A stretch of 64,000 bases of DNA, taken from assembly GCF_000785435.2 (NCBI RefSeq), contig NZ_JTDB02000013.1:62001-126000 (forward strand), read 5' to 3'. Below are positions 15,986 to 24,749 of this stretch, in pieces. A model generated the notes under the pieces. The model was not told where the DNA came from. It made no database searches and saw nothing but the letters and a program-made list of their open reading frames with translations. The stretch comes from Paraburkholderia sacchari. GTDB lineage: Bacteria > Pseudomonadota > Gammaproteobacteria > Burkholderiales > Burkholderiaceae. The first letter of the stretch is position 1, and every line of letters starts with the position of its first letter. Both the position numbers and the translations under genes were made by a program.

Positions 15986-16124
15986 CGCGATTCGGCTCTC
16001 CTGGACGCACAACGCGGGAAGCCAGCATCGCCCGCGCAACGCCGTACAGCGGTCACGCAAGCGGCGGGAAACAAAAAAGTACGGAATCAACGGCCAGCTC
16101 TGGCCACTCTTGGACGGTGTCCCC

Positions 16125-19100
16125 ATGAACGATCACCTGCAGCGCGCCGCGGTGCCCCCCGCGCAAGGTCTGTATGACCCGCAAAACGAACACGACGCGT
16201 GTGGCGTCGGCTTCGTCGCCCACATCAAGGGCAAGAAGAGCCACGAAATCATTCAGCAAGGTCTGAAGATTCTCGAAAACCTCGACCACCGGGGCGCCGT
16301 AGGCGCCGATCCGCTGATGGGCGACGGCGCGGGCATCCTGATCCAGATTCCGGACGCGTTCTATCGCGAAGAGATGGCGCGCCAGGGCGTGACGCTGCCG
16401 CCCGCCGGTGAGTACGGCGTCGGCATGATCTTCCTGCCGAAGGAGCACGCCTCGCGTCTCGCATGCGAGCAGGAGCTCGAACGTACCGTGCGCGCCGAAG
16501 GCCAGGTCGTGCTGGGCTGGCGCGACGTGCCGGTCGACCACGCCATGCCGATCTCGCCCACCGTGAAGGCGAGCGAGCCGCTGATCCGCCAGATCTTCAT
16601 CGGCCGCGGCAAGGACGTGATGGTCACCGACGCGCTCGAACGCAAGCTCTACGTGATCCGCAAGACCGCGAGCCACCGCATCCAGGCGCTCAAGCTCAAG
16701 CACGGCAAGGAATACTTCGTGCCGTCGATGTCGGCGCGCACGATCGTCTACAAGGGCCTGTTGCTCGCGGGTCAGGTTGGCGTGTACTACCGCGACCTGC
16801 AAGACGAGCGCGTGGTCTCGGCGCTCGCACTCGTGCACCAGCGCTTCTCCACGAACACGTTCCCGGCATGGGAGCTGGCTCACCCCTACCGCATGATTGC
16901 CCACAACGGTGAAATCAATACCGTGAAGGGCAACGTGAACTGGCTCAACGCCCGTACCGGCGCGATCGCCTCGCACGTGCTCGGCGACGACCTGCCCAAG
17001 CTCTGGCCGCTGATCTACCCGGGCCAGTCGGACACGGCTTCGTTTGACAACTGTCTCGAACTGCTCGTGATGGCGGGTTACCCGCTCGTGCACGCGGTCA
17101 TGATGATGATTCCGGAGGCGTGGGAACAGCACACGCTGATGGACGAGAACCGCAAGGCGTTCTACGAGTACCATGCCGCGATGATGGAGCCGTGGGACGG
17201 CCCTGCCGCCATCGCCTTCACCGACGGCCGCCAGATCGGCGCGACGCTCGACCGTAACGGTCTGCGTCCGGCGCGCTACATCGTCACGGACGACGATCTC
17301 GTCATCATGGCCTCGGAAGCCGGCACGCTGCCGATCCCCGAGTCGAAGATCGTCAAGAAGTGGCGCCTGCAGCCGGGCAAGATGTTCCTGATCGACATGG
17401 AGCACGGCCGCATCATCGACGACAAGGAACTCAAGGACAACCTCGCCAACGCCAAGCCCTATAAGAGCTGGATCGACGCTGTGCGCATCAAGCTCGACGA
17501 GATCGAGCCGAAGGCGGAAGACGTCGCCACGGCGCGCGCCGAAGCCGCCGCGCTGCTCGACCGTCAGCAGGCGTTCGGCTATACGCAGGAAGACCTCAAG
17601 TTCCTGATGGCGCCGATGGCGATGTCGGGTGAAGAGGCCGTCGGCTCGATGGGCAACGACTCGCCGCTGGCGGTCATGTCCAACAAGAACAAGACGCTCT
17701 ACAACTACTTCAAGCAGCTGTTCGCGCAGGTCACGAACCCGCCGATCGACCCGATCCGTGAAAACATGGTGATGTCGCTCGTGTCGTTCATCGGCCCGAA
17801 GCCGAACCTGCTCGACACCAACAACATCAACCCGCCGATGCGTCTCGAAGTGTCGCAGCCGGTGCTCGACTTCAAGGACATCGCGAAGATCCGCGCGATC
17901 GAGCAGTACACGGGCGGCAAGTTCAGCAGCTATGAACTGAACATCTGCTATCCGGTGGCCTGGGGCAAGGAAGGCATCGAAGCGCGTCTCGCGTCGCTGT
18001 GCGCGGAAGCCGTGGACGCGGTCAAGTCGGGCTACAACATCCTGATCGTCTCGGACCGCCGCGCGGACCGCGGCAATGTCGCGATTCCGGCGCTGCTCGC
18101 CACCTCGGCAATTCATTCGCATCTCGTGAAGCACGGCCTGCGCACGAGCACGGGCCTCGTCGTGGAAACGGGTTCGGCGCGCGAAACGCACCACTTCGCG
18201 CTGCTCGCCGGTTTCGGCGCGGAAGCCGTGCACCCCTACCTCGCGATGGAAACGCTCGCGCAGATGGCGCAGGGCCTGAAGGGCGACCTGTCGGCGGACA
18301 AGGCCGTCTACAACTTCACCAAGGCAGTGGGCAAGGGCCTGCTCAAGGTGATGTCGAAGATGGGCATCTCCACGTACATGTCGTACACGGGCGCGCAGAT
18401 TTTCGAAGCGATCGGCCTTGCGGACGACCTCGTGCAGAAGTACTTCGCCGGCACGGCATCGAAGGTGGGCGGCATTGGCCTCTTCGAAGTGGCCGAGGAA
18501 GCGATCCGCCTTCACCACGACGCATTCGGCGACAACCCGATCCTCGCGAACATGCTCGACGCAGGCGGCGAGTACGCGTACCGCGTGCGCGGCGAAGACC
18601 ACATGTGGACGCCGGACGCGATCGCCAAGCTCCAGCACTCGGCGCGCAGCAACTCGTACCAGACGTACAAGGAATACGCGCACCTGATCAACGATCAGAC
18701 CAAGCGCCACTTGACGTTCCGCGGCCTGTTCGAATTCCGCCTCGACCCGGCGCGCGCGATCTCGATCGACGACGTCGAGCCGGCCAAGGAGATCGTCAAG
18801 CGCTTCGCCACGGGCGCGATGTCGCTCGGCTCGATCAGCACGGAAGCGCACGCCACGCTCGCTGTCGCGATGAACCGCATCGGCGGCAAGTCGAACACCG
18901 GTGAAGGCGGCGAGGACGAAAATCGCTACCGCAACGAACTGCGCGGCATTCCGATCAAGAACGGCGATACGATGCGCTCGATCATCGGCCCCGAAGTCGT
19001 GACGGACATCCCGCTCAAGGAAGGCGACTCGCTGCGCTCGAAGATCAAGCAGGTTGCGTCGGGGCGCTTCGGCGTGTCGGCCGAGTACCTGTCGTCGGCG

Positions 19101-20825
19101 GACCAGATCCAGATCAAGATGGCGCAGGGCGCGAAGCCGGGCGAAGGCGGTCAGCTGCCGGGCCACAAGGTTTCGGAGTACATCGGCAAGCTGCGTTACT
19201 CGGTGCCGGGCGTGGGCCTGATCTCGCCGCCGCCGCACCACGACATCTACTCGATCGAAGACCTCGCGCAACTGATCCACGATCTGAAGAACGTGAACCC
19301 GGTTTCGTCGATCTCGGTGAAGCTGGTGTCGGAAGTGGGCGTGGGCACGGTGGCTGCCGGCGTTGCCAAGGCCAAGGCCGATCACGTCGTGATCGCCGGC
19401 CATGACGGCGGCACGGGCGCTTCGCCGCTCTCGTCGGTCAAGCATGCGGGCACGCCGTGGGAACTCGGCCTTGCCGAAACCCAGCAAACCCTCGTGCTGA
19501 ACCAGCTGCGCGGCCGCATCCGCGTGCAGGCCGACGGCCAGATGAAGACGGGCCGCGACGTGGTGATCGGCGCGCTGCTCGGCGCAGATGAATTCGGCTT
19601 CGCGACGGCGCCGCTCGTCGTCGAGGGCTGCATCATGATGCGCAAGTGTCATCTGAACACCTGCCCGGTCGGCGTCGCGACGCAAGATCCGGTGCTGCGC
19701 GCGAAGTTCTCGGGCCAGCCCGAGCACGTCGTGAACTTCTTCTTCTTCGTTGCTGAAGAAGTGCGCGAAATCATGGCGCAACTCGGCATTCGCAAGTTCG
19801 ACGATCTGGTCGGCCGCGCGGACCTGCTCGACACCCGCAAGGGCGTGGAGCACTGGAAGGCGAAGGGTCTGGACTTCTCGCGCGTGTTCTACCAGCCGCA
19901 AGTGGGCGCCGAAGTCGCGCGCATGCATGTCGAGTCGCAGGACCACGGCCTCGATCGCGCGCTCGATCACACGCTGATCGAAAAGGCGAAGGCCGCGATC
20001 GAAAGCGGCGAGCACGTCTCGTTCATCCAGCCGGTGCGCAATGTGAACCGCACGGTGGGCGCGATGCTCTCGGGCGTGGTCGCGAAGAAGTACGGCCATG
20101 ACGGTCTGCCCGACGACTCGATCCATATCCAGCTGAAGGGCACGGCGGGCCAGAGCTTCGGCGCGTTCCTCGCACGCGGCATCACGCTGGATCTGGTCGG
20201 CGACGGTAACGACTACGTGGGCAAGGGCCTGTCGGGCGGCCGCATCATCATCCGTCCGACCAACGATTTCCGCGGCAAGTCCGAAGAAAACATCATCTGC
20301 GGCAACACGGTGTTGTACGGCGCGCTCGAAGGCGAAGCCTTCCTGCGCGGCGTGGCAGGCGAGCGCTTCGCGGTGCGCAACTCGGGCGCGACGGCCGTTG
20401 TGGAAGGCACGGGCGACCATGGCTGCGAATACATGACGGGTGGCACGGTGGTCGTGCTCGGCGAGACGGGCCGCAACTTCGCGGCCGGCATGTCGGGCGG
20501 CGTGGCCTACGTCTACGATCCGGAAGGCACGTTCGCCGGCAAGTGCAACAAGTCGATGGTCGCGCTCGATCCGGTTCTGCAACAGGCAGAACAGGAGCGC
20601 ACCGTGGACCGCGCGCTGTGGCACGCGGGCGAAACCGACGAAGTGCTGCTCAAGGGACTCGTCGAGCGTCACTTCCAGTTCACCGGCTCGCCGCGTGCAA
20701 AGGCGCTGCTGGAAAACTGGGATGCGGCGCGCCGCCAGTTCGTGAAGGTGTTCCCGACGGAATACAAGCGCGCACTGGGCGAGCTCGGCGCGAAGAAGGC
20801 GAACCGGGAAGAACTGGCCGCTTAA
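16125..20825 (+). CDS. gltB: Glutamate synthase (NADPH) large subunit
   Basis: GOGAT alpha chain (1566 residues): transfers the amide of glutamine to 2-oxoglutarate, the core of ammonium assimilation. The class II glutamine amidotransferase nucleophile is the Cys in HDACGVGFVAH (C26); family members are cleaved before this Cys, which implies a 25-residue propeptide. The central domain, the FMN-binding synthase domain (KPGEGGQLPGHK, then GHDGGTGASPLSS), the 3Fe-4S ligands in CIMMRKCHLNTC, and the C-terminal GXGXG beta-helix domain are all present. I start at the ATG at 16125, since upstream in-frame codons show no family similarity and lie in the promoter region. gltD follows after 118 bases. 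Confidence 0.97.
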   Translation: MNDHLQRAAVPPAQGLYDPQNEHDACGVGFVAHIKGKKSHEIIQQGLKILENLDHRGAVGADPLMGDGAGILIQIPDAFYREEMARQGVTLPPAGEYGVGMIFLPKEHASRLACEQELERTVRAEGQVVLGWRDVPVDHAMPISPTVKASEPLIRQIFIGRGKDVMVTDALERKLYVIRKTASHRIQALKLKHGKEYFVPSMSARTIVYKGLLLAGQVGVYYRDLQDERVVSALALVHQRFSTNTFPAWELAHPYRMIAHNGEINTVKGNVNWLNARTGAIASHVLGDDLPKLWPLIYPGQSDTASFDNCLELLVMAGYPLVHAVMMMIPEAWEQHTLMDENRKAFYEYHAAMMEPWDGPAAIAFTDGRQIGATLDRNGLRPARYIVTDDDLVIMASEAGTLPIPESKIVKKWRLQPGKMFLIDMEHGRIIDDKELKDNLANAKPYKSWIDAVRIKLDEIEPKAEDVATARAEAAALLDRQQAFGYTQEDLKFLMAPMAMSGEEAVGSMGNDSPLAVMSNKNKTLYNYFKQLFAQVTNPPIDPIRENMVMSLVSFIGPKPNLLDTNNINPPMRLEVSQPVLDFKDIAKIRAIEQYTGGKFSSYELNICYPVAWGKEGIEARLASLCAEAVDAVKSGYNILIVSDRRADRGNVAIPALLATSAIHSHLVKHGLRTSTGLVVETGSARETHHFALLAGFGAEAVHPYLAMETLAQMAQGLKGDLSADKAVYNFTKAVGKGLLKVMSKMGISTYMSYTGAQIFEAIGLADDLVQKYFAGTASKVGGIGLFEVAEEAIRLHHDAFGDNPILANMLDAGGEYAYRVRGEDHMWTPDAIAKLQHSARSNSYQTYKEYAHLINDQTKRHLTFRGLFEFRLDPARAISIDDVEPAKEIVKRFATGAMSLGSISTEAHATLAVAMNRIGGKSNTGEGGEDENRYRNELRGIPIKNGDTMRSIIGPEVVTDIPLKEGDSLRSKIKQVASGRFGVSAEYLSSADQIQIKMAQGAKPGEGGQLPGHKVSEYIGKLRYSVPGVGLISPPPHHDIYSIEDLAQLIHDLKNVNPVSSISVKLVSEVGVGTVAAGVAKAKADHVVIAGHDGGTGASPLSSVKHAGTPWELGLAETQQTLVLNQLRGRIRVQADGQMKTGRDVVIGALLGADEFGFATAPLVVEGCIMMRKCHLNTCPVGVATQDPVLRAKFSGQPEHVVNFFFFVAEEVREIMAQLGIRKFDDLVGRADLLDTRKGVEHWKAKGLDFSRVFYQPQVGAEVARMHVESQDHGLDRALDHTLIEKAKAAIESGEHVSFIQPVRNVNRTVGAMLSGVVAKKYGHDGLPDDSIHIQLKGTAGQSFGAFLARGITLDLVGDGNDYVGKGLSGGRIIIRPTNDFRGKSEENIICGNTVLYGALEGEAFLRGVAGERFAVRNSGATAVVEGTGDHGCEYMTGGTVVVLGETGRNFAAGMSGGVAYVYDPEGTFAGKCNKSMVALDPVLQQAEQERTVDRALWHAGETDEVLLKGLVERHFQFTGSPRAKALLENWDAARRQFVKVFPTEYKRALGELGAKKANREELAA

Positions 20826-20943
20826 TTCCGCGACGACGACATCAAGACGAAGGAGCGCCCGCCGTGCGACATGAGTTACGACAACTCGCGCAGCGGCGGG
20901 CGCGGTCCCCTCACCGAATCAGATAGAGATAGACGAGAACCAA

Positions 20944-22410
20944 ATGGGTAAGGCAACCGGTTTTCTCGAGTTCGAGCGCCAGCATGAGGCGTACGAAGCA
21001 CCGCTCACGCGCGTGAAGCACTACAAGGAATTCGTCGCGGCACTTTCCGACGCCGACGCGAAGGTCCAGGGCGCGCGCTGCATGGACTGCGGCATCCCGT
21101 TCTGCAACAACGGCTGCCCGGTCAACAACGTCATTCCTGACTTCAACGACCTCGTGTTCCGCCAGGACTGGAAGAGCGCGATCGAAGTCCTGCACTCGAC
21201 CAACAACTTCCCCGAGTTCACGGGCCGCATCTGCCCGGCGCCGTGCGAAGCGGCGTGCACGCTCGGCATCAACAACGACCCGGTCGGCATCAAGTCGATC
21301 GAGCACGCGATCATCGACAAGGCCTGGGCTGAAGGCTGGGTCGCGCCGCAAGTCGCGAAGCACAAGACGGGCAAGAAAGTGGCCGTGGTCGGCTCGGGCC
21401 CCGCGGGCCTCGCCGTCGCGCAGCAGCTCGCGCGCGCCGGCCACGACGTGACCGTGTTCGAGAAGAACGACCGCATTGGCGGGCTGCTGCGCTACGGCAT
21501 CCCCGACTTCAAGCTGGAGAAGTGGCTGATCGACCGCCGCATGCGCCAGATGGAAGCCGAAGGCGTGACGTTCCGCACCAGCGTGTTCATCGGCAAGGGC
21601 GAGTTGCCGGCGCACATCGGCAATACGGCCAAGCAGACCATCACGCCCGACGAGTTGAAGGAACAGTTCGACGCCGTGGTGATCGCGGGCGGTTCCGAAA
21701 CGCCGCGCGATCTGCCGGTGCCGGGCCGCGAGCTGGAAGGCATCTACTACGCGATGGAGTTCCTGCCGCAGCAGAACAAGGTCAACGCGGGCGACAAGCT
21801 GCCGGACCAATTGCTGGCCAAGGGCAAGCACGTAGTCGTGATCGGCGGCGGCGATACGGGCTCCGACTGCGTGGGCACCTCGAACCGCCACGGCGCGAAG
21901 AGCGTCACGCAATTCGAGTTGCTGCCGCAGCCGCCCGAGGAAGAGAACAAGCCGCTCGTGTGGCCGTACTGGCCGGTCAAGCTGCGCACCTCGTCGTCGC
22001 ATGAGGAAGGCTGCTCGCGTGACTGGGCGGTCGCAACCAAACGCCTCGAAGGCAAGAACGGCAAGGTTGAGAAGCTCATCGCCGCGCGCGTCGAGTGGAA
22101 GGACGGCAAGATGGTCGAAGTGCCGGGTTCGGAGTTCGAAATGAAGGCCGATCTCGTGCTGCTCGCGATGGGCTTCACGCAGCCGGTCTCGCCGGTGCTC
22201 GAAGCGTTCGGCGTCGAAAAGGACGCGCGCGGCAACGTGCGCGCCGCGACCGAAGGCGAGAAGGCGTACTACACGTCGGTCGACAAGGTCTTCACGGCCG
22301 GCGACATGCGCCGTGGCCAGTCGCTCGTGGTGTGGGCGATCCGCGAAGGCCGTCAGTGCGCACGTTCCGTCGATGCGTACCTGATGGGTAGCTCGGAACT
22401 GCCGCGCTGA
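20944..22410 (+). CDS. gltD: Glutamate synthase (NADPH) small subunit
   Basis: GOGAT beta chain (488 residues): takes electrons from NADPH through FAD and two 4Fe-4S clusters to GltB. The N-terminal cluster cysteines are visible in ARCMDCGIPFCNNGCPVNN and GRICPAPCEAACTL. The FAD Rossmann motif is VAVVGSGPAGLAVAQQLARAG, and the NADPH-binding motif is VVVIGGGDTGSDCVGTS. The C-terminal TAGDMRRGQSLVVWAIREGRQ closes the FAD site. It is co-directional with gltB and forms the gltBD operon. Full length for the family. Confidence 0.97.
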   Translation: MGKATGFLEFERQHEAYEAPLTRVKHYKEFVAALSDADAKVQGARCMDCGIPFCNNGCPVNNVIPDFNDLVFRQDWKSAIEVLHSTNNFPEFTGRICPAPCEAACTLGINNDPVGIKSIEHAIIDKAWAEGWVAPQVAKHKTGKKVAVVGSGPAGLAVAQQLARAGHDVTVFEKNDRIGGLLRYGIPDFKLEKWLIDRRMRQMEAEGVTFRTSVFIGKGELPAHIGNTAKQTITPDELKEQFDAVVIAGGSETPRDLPVPGRELEGIYYAMEFLPQQNKVNAGDKLPDQLLAKGKHVVVIGGGDTGSDCVGTSNRHGAKSVTQFELLPQPPEEENKPLVWPYWPVKLRTSSSHEEGCSRDWAVATKRLEGKNGKVEKLIAARVEWKDGKMVEVPGSEFEMKADLVLLAMGFTQPVSPVLEAFGVEKDARGNVRAATEGEKAYYTSVDKVFTAGDMRRGQSLVVWAIREGRQCARSVDAYLMGSSELPR

Positions 22411-22521
22411 GATTGACTGAGCCGATTCAAGCCGGCGAGCGATCCTCGCTGGCTGCATTGGGTCGCGTTGGTTCGCATTGGGCCGCAGTGACCAACACGC
22501 AGTAAAAACAGTTCTGCATGG

Positions 22522-22555
22522 GACCGGAGTAAGCGCTAAAGCGCTAACTCCGGTC
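22522..22555. repeat. REP/REPIN-like palindrome, with second core copy at 22645-22658
   Basis: Arms of 15 bases (left 22522-22536, right 22541-22555) match at 14 of 15 positions around the loop TAAA. The 14-base core AAGCGCTAAAGCGC (22531-22544) recurs identically at 22645-22658, 114 bases on. Such short, repeated, hairpin-forming units in noncoding DNA are typical of REP/REPIN sequences. Whether it is dispersed genome-wide cannot be seen here. Confidence 0.65.
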
Positions 22556-22563
22556 GACACGTC

Positions 22564-22600
22564 CAGCCGGGCCGCCTGTAAGGGTGGTCCGGCTTTTTTT
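22564..22600 (+). terminator. Intrinsic terminator downstream of gltD
   Basis: An AGCCGGGCCGCC / GGGTGGTCCGGCT stem (G-U pairs included), with a TGTAA loop, is followed directly by seven T residues. It would end the gltBD transcript. Confidence 0.85.
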
Positions 22601-22720
22601 CGCTGGCTTTTATCGAGGCGAGCCGTCGCTGCGTGGGCCGGCGCAAGCGCTAAAGCGCAGCAAACGCTGGCAGGCGCGCTACCATGGGGCGGTTGTTCCT
22701 CACCCAGAGGCCTGCCGATC

Positions 22721-23293
22721 ATGTCCGAAGCCCGCGAGACCGATCAATGGCGGCGCTGCTTCGTTGCGCTCGCGCCCGATGCGCCTTCGCGCGACGCACT
22801 CGCCGCGCTCGACGTGCCGCCCAATGCGCGCCGGGTGCCGTATGCGCAGTTGCATCTCACGGTGGCGTTCATTGGCGCGATGTCGTTCGTGCAGGGCGAG
22901 TCGCTCGCGGCGCGCCTTGCTGAGCGTACGGCGGCGCCTTTATCTCCATTCCCGCCCGCGGCCGTCACGAAGATCGAGTGCTGGCCGGGGCGTGCGCAGC
23001 CGCGCCTGATGGTGGCCGTGCTGGCCATGTCCGATGCGTTCACGGCACTCGACTGGCGGGTGCGCTCCTTGATGGGCGAGGTGGGTTTGCCGCTCGATGC
23101 GCGCGCGTTCCGGCCGCACATTACGCTGGCGCGCTTTGCGCGCGACGCGCGTGGCGTGCCGCCTGAATACGCTCTGCGGGAGGGCATTGCGCAGGCGCTG
23201 CCGCCATTGCGGTTTACCTCGATCGTGCTGTATTCGAGCACGCTCGCGCGGCAGGGCGCGCGTTATGAGGCGCTGGCGAGCGTGGCGGTCTAA
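22721..23293 (+). CDS. thpR: RNA 2',3'-cyclic phosphodiesterase (2'-5' RNA ligase family)
   Basis: A 190-residue 2H phosphoesterase. The two catalytic HxT/Sx motifs are present: HLTV in AQLHLTVAFIG and HITL in FRPHITLARFAR, about 90 residues apart as expected. The N-terminus RRCFVALAPDAPSRDALAAL matches the family start (LFxALxPxxxxRxxL). Members hydrolyse 2',3'-cyclic phosphate RNA ends and can ligate 2'-5' bonds in vitro. I start at the ATG at 22721; an earlier in-frame start would read through the terminator and repeat region. It is a single gene, convergent with dadA. Confidence 0.9.
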   Translation: MSEARETDQWRRCFVALAPDAPSRDALAALDVPPNARRVPYAQLHLTVAFIGAMSFVQGESLAARLAERTAAPLSPFPPAAVTKIECWPGRAQPRLMVAVLAMSDAFTALDWRVRSLMGEVGLPLDARAFRPHITLARFARDARGVPPEYALREGIAQALPPLRFTSIVLYSSTLARQGARYEALASVAV

Positions 23294-23320
23294 CCCGCTC
23301 TAACCCGCTCTACACCGCCA

Positions 23321-24697
23321 TTAGCGCCGATACCGCTCCAGCGTCAACCCATCGAGATCGATCTCGGGCGAGCGCCCGGCGATCAAATCGGCGACCACGC
23401 GTCCCGAGCCCATCGACATCGCCCAGCCGGTCGAGCCGTGGCCGACGTTGAGCCAAAGCCCTTGCACGCCGGAATGGCCGAGCAGCGGCGCGCCGTCCGG
23501 CACCATCGGCCGGCGTCCGACCCAGAACTGCGCGGAAGACGGCGTGGCCGCGTGCGGGAACCAGTCGTCGAGCACTTTCATGAGCGTTTGCAGCGCCTGC
23601 TCGCGCAGCGTCGTGCGATGGTTGCCGAGCTCCGCGGTGCCGGCTACGCGCAGGTAGGGCCCGAAGCGCGTGATGGCGGTCTTGAGCGACTCGTCCATAA
23701 GCGCCGCGCGCGGGGCTTTTTGCTCGTCGACCACGGGCAGCGTGGCCGAGTAGCCCTTCACCGGATACAGCGGCACCCGCACGCCGAACGGCGCGACGAG
23801 CGCCGCGCTCTCCACGCCGAGCGCGACCACCACGGCGTCCGCCGCGAGCGTTTGCGGCTCGGTATCGGCCACCTCGTTCAAGTCGGCGGGGCGCAGCACT
23901 TCGGCGGGCGCGCGGCGTTGCTCGCGGCGCTGCTCCCGCAGCTCGCGGCGGTTGTTTGCCGTGCGCCGCCCGGGCACGGGCCGCACGCGCACGCCGCTCA
24001 CCCGGCCGCCCGTGGCTTCGAGCGCGAGCACTTCGGTGTCGAAAACGAACTTCACGCCCCTTGCCTCACAAACGGCGCGCAACTCGCGCGTGAAGCGTGC
24101 GCAGTCGCCGGCCTCGTCGTCGGGCAGATAGATGCCGGCCACGGGCTTCACGCTTGACCACGCGAGGCCTGGCTCGATCTGCGCGCAGCCCGCGGCGTCC
24201 ACCTCGCGAAAGGCGATGCCAGCGTCGCGCAGCACGCCCAGCGCCGGTTGGGCGAGTTCGACGTCGTAGTTGCTGCGAAAGATCTGGAGGTAGCCCTGGC
24301 TGCGCCCGTACTCGAACGCATGCTGCGCGCGAAACGCGTGCAGGCAGGCGCGGCTGTAGTAGGCGATGCGCTGCATGCGCTGCTTGTTCACGCGAAAGCG
24401 ATCGAGGTCGCACTCGCGCAGCCAGCGCGCGATCCAGCGCCATTGCGCGGCATCGAGCGTGGGCCGGAAGATCAGCGGCGATGTCGGCTTGAGCAGGTAC
24501 TTGATGAGCTTGCCCGGCATGCCCGGCGCGGCCCAGGGGGTGACGTACCCCGGCGCGATCACGCCGGCGTTGCCGAAGCTCGTGCCCAGCGCGACGCCGG
24601 GCTCGCGCTCGATGACCGTGACGTCGCAGCCCCGTTCACTCAGGTAATACGCAGTGGCGACGCCGATCACACCGGCGCCGAGGACGATCGTTTTCAT
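23321..24697 (-). CDS. dadA: D-amino acid dehydrogenase (DadA-like), FAD-dependent
   Basis: A 458-residue DAO-fold flavoprotein: oxidative deamination of D-amino acids with electrons passed to the respiratory chain. The FAD motif VLGAGVIGVATAYYLSERGCDVTVIE is at residues 4-30, followed by TSFGNAGVIAPGYVTPWAAPGMP as in DadA proteins. C-terminal WVGRRPMVPDGAPLLG and GLWLNVGHGSTGWAMSMGSG complete the flavin site. It is about 40 residues longer than E. coli DadA because of an Arg/Glu-rich insert at about 241-282 (RELREQRREQRR). The gene lies next to an MFS transporter on the same strand, which may supply its substrate. Confidence 0.87.
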   Translation of the reverse strand: MKTIVLGAGVIGVATAYYLSERGCDVTVIEREPGVALGTSFGNAGVIAPGYVTPWAAPGMPGKLIKYLLKPTSPLIFRPTLDAAQWRWIARWLRECDLDRFRVNKQRMQRIAYYSRACLHAFRAQHAFEYGRSQGYLQIFRSNYDVELAQPALGVLRDAGIAFREVDAAGCAQIEPGLAWSSVKPVAGIYLPDDEAGDCARFTRELRAVCEARGVKFVFDTEVLALEATGGRVSGVRVRPVPGRRTANNRRELREQRREQRRAPAEVLRPADLNEVADTEPQTLAADAVVVALGVESAALVAPFGVRVPLYPVKGYSATLPVVDEQKAPRAALMDESLKTAITRFGPYLRVAGTAELGNHRTTLREQALQTLMKVLDDWFPHAATPSSAQFWVGRRPMVPDGAPLLGHSGVQGLWLNVGHGSTGWAMSMGSGRVVADLIAGRSPEIDLDGLTLERYRR

Positions 24698-24749
24698 GCC
24701 GGTCGTAGTGAGTGAAGCGGGAACGGGCGGTATTGCAGCACGTTCGCGC

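Larger units (their letters stand above)
22411..22720. other. Intergenic region gltD-thpR with repeats
   Basis: 310 bases without a gene. It holds a 12-base direct repeat GCATTGGGYCGC (22455 and 22475), a long near-perfect palindrome (22522-22555), an intrinsic terminator (22564-22600) and a second copy of the palindrome core (22645-22658). Confidence 0.7.

Noticed and set aside
16053..20672. Very long open frame on the minus strand opposite gltB (about 1540 codons)
   Set aside because: It is the antisense shadow of gltB in GC-rich DNA. Its translation is His/Arg/Asp-rich with no domain, and the plus strand encodes a complete glutamate synthase.
22478..22720. Longer thpR frame starting at 22478
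   Set aside because: It would run through the palindrome and the gltD terminator; the 2H-phosphoesterase N-terminus starts after 22721.
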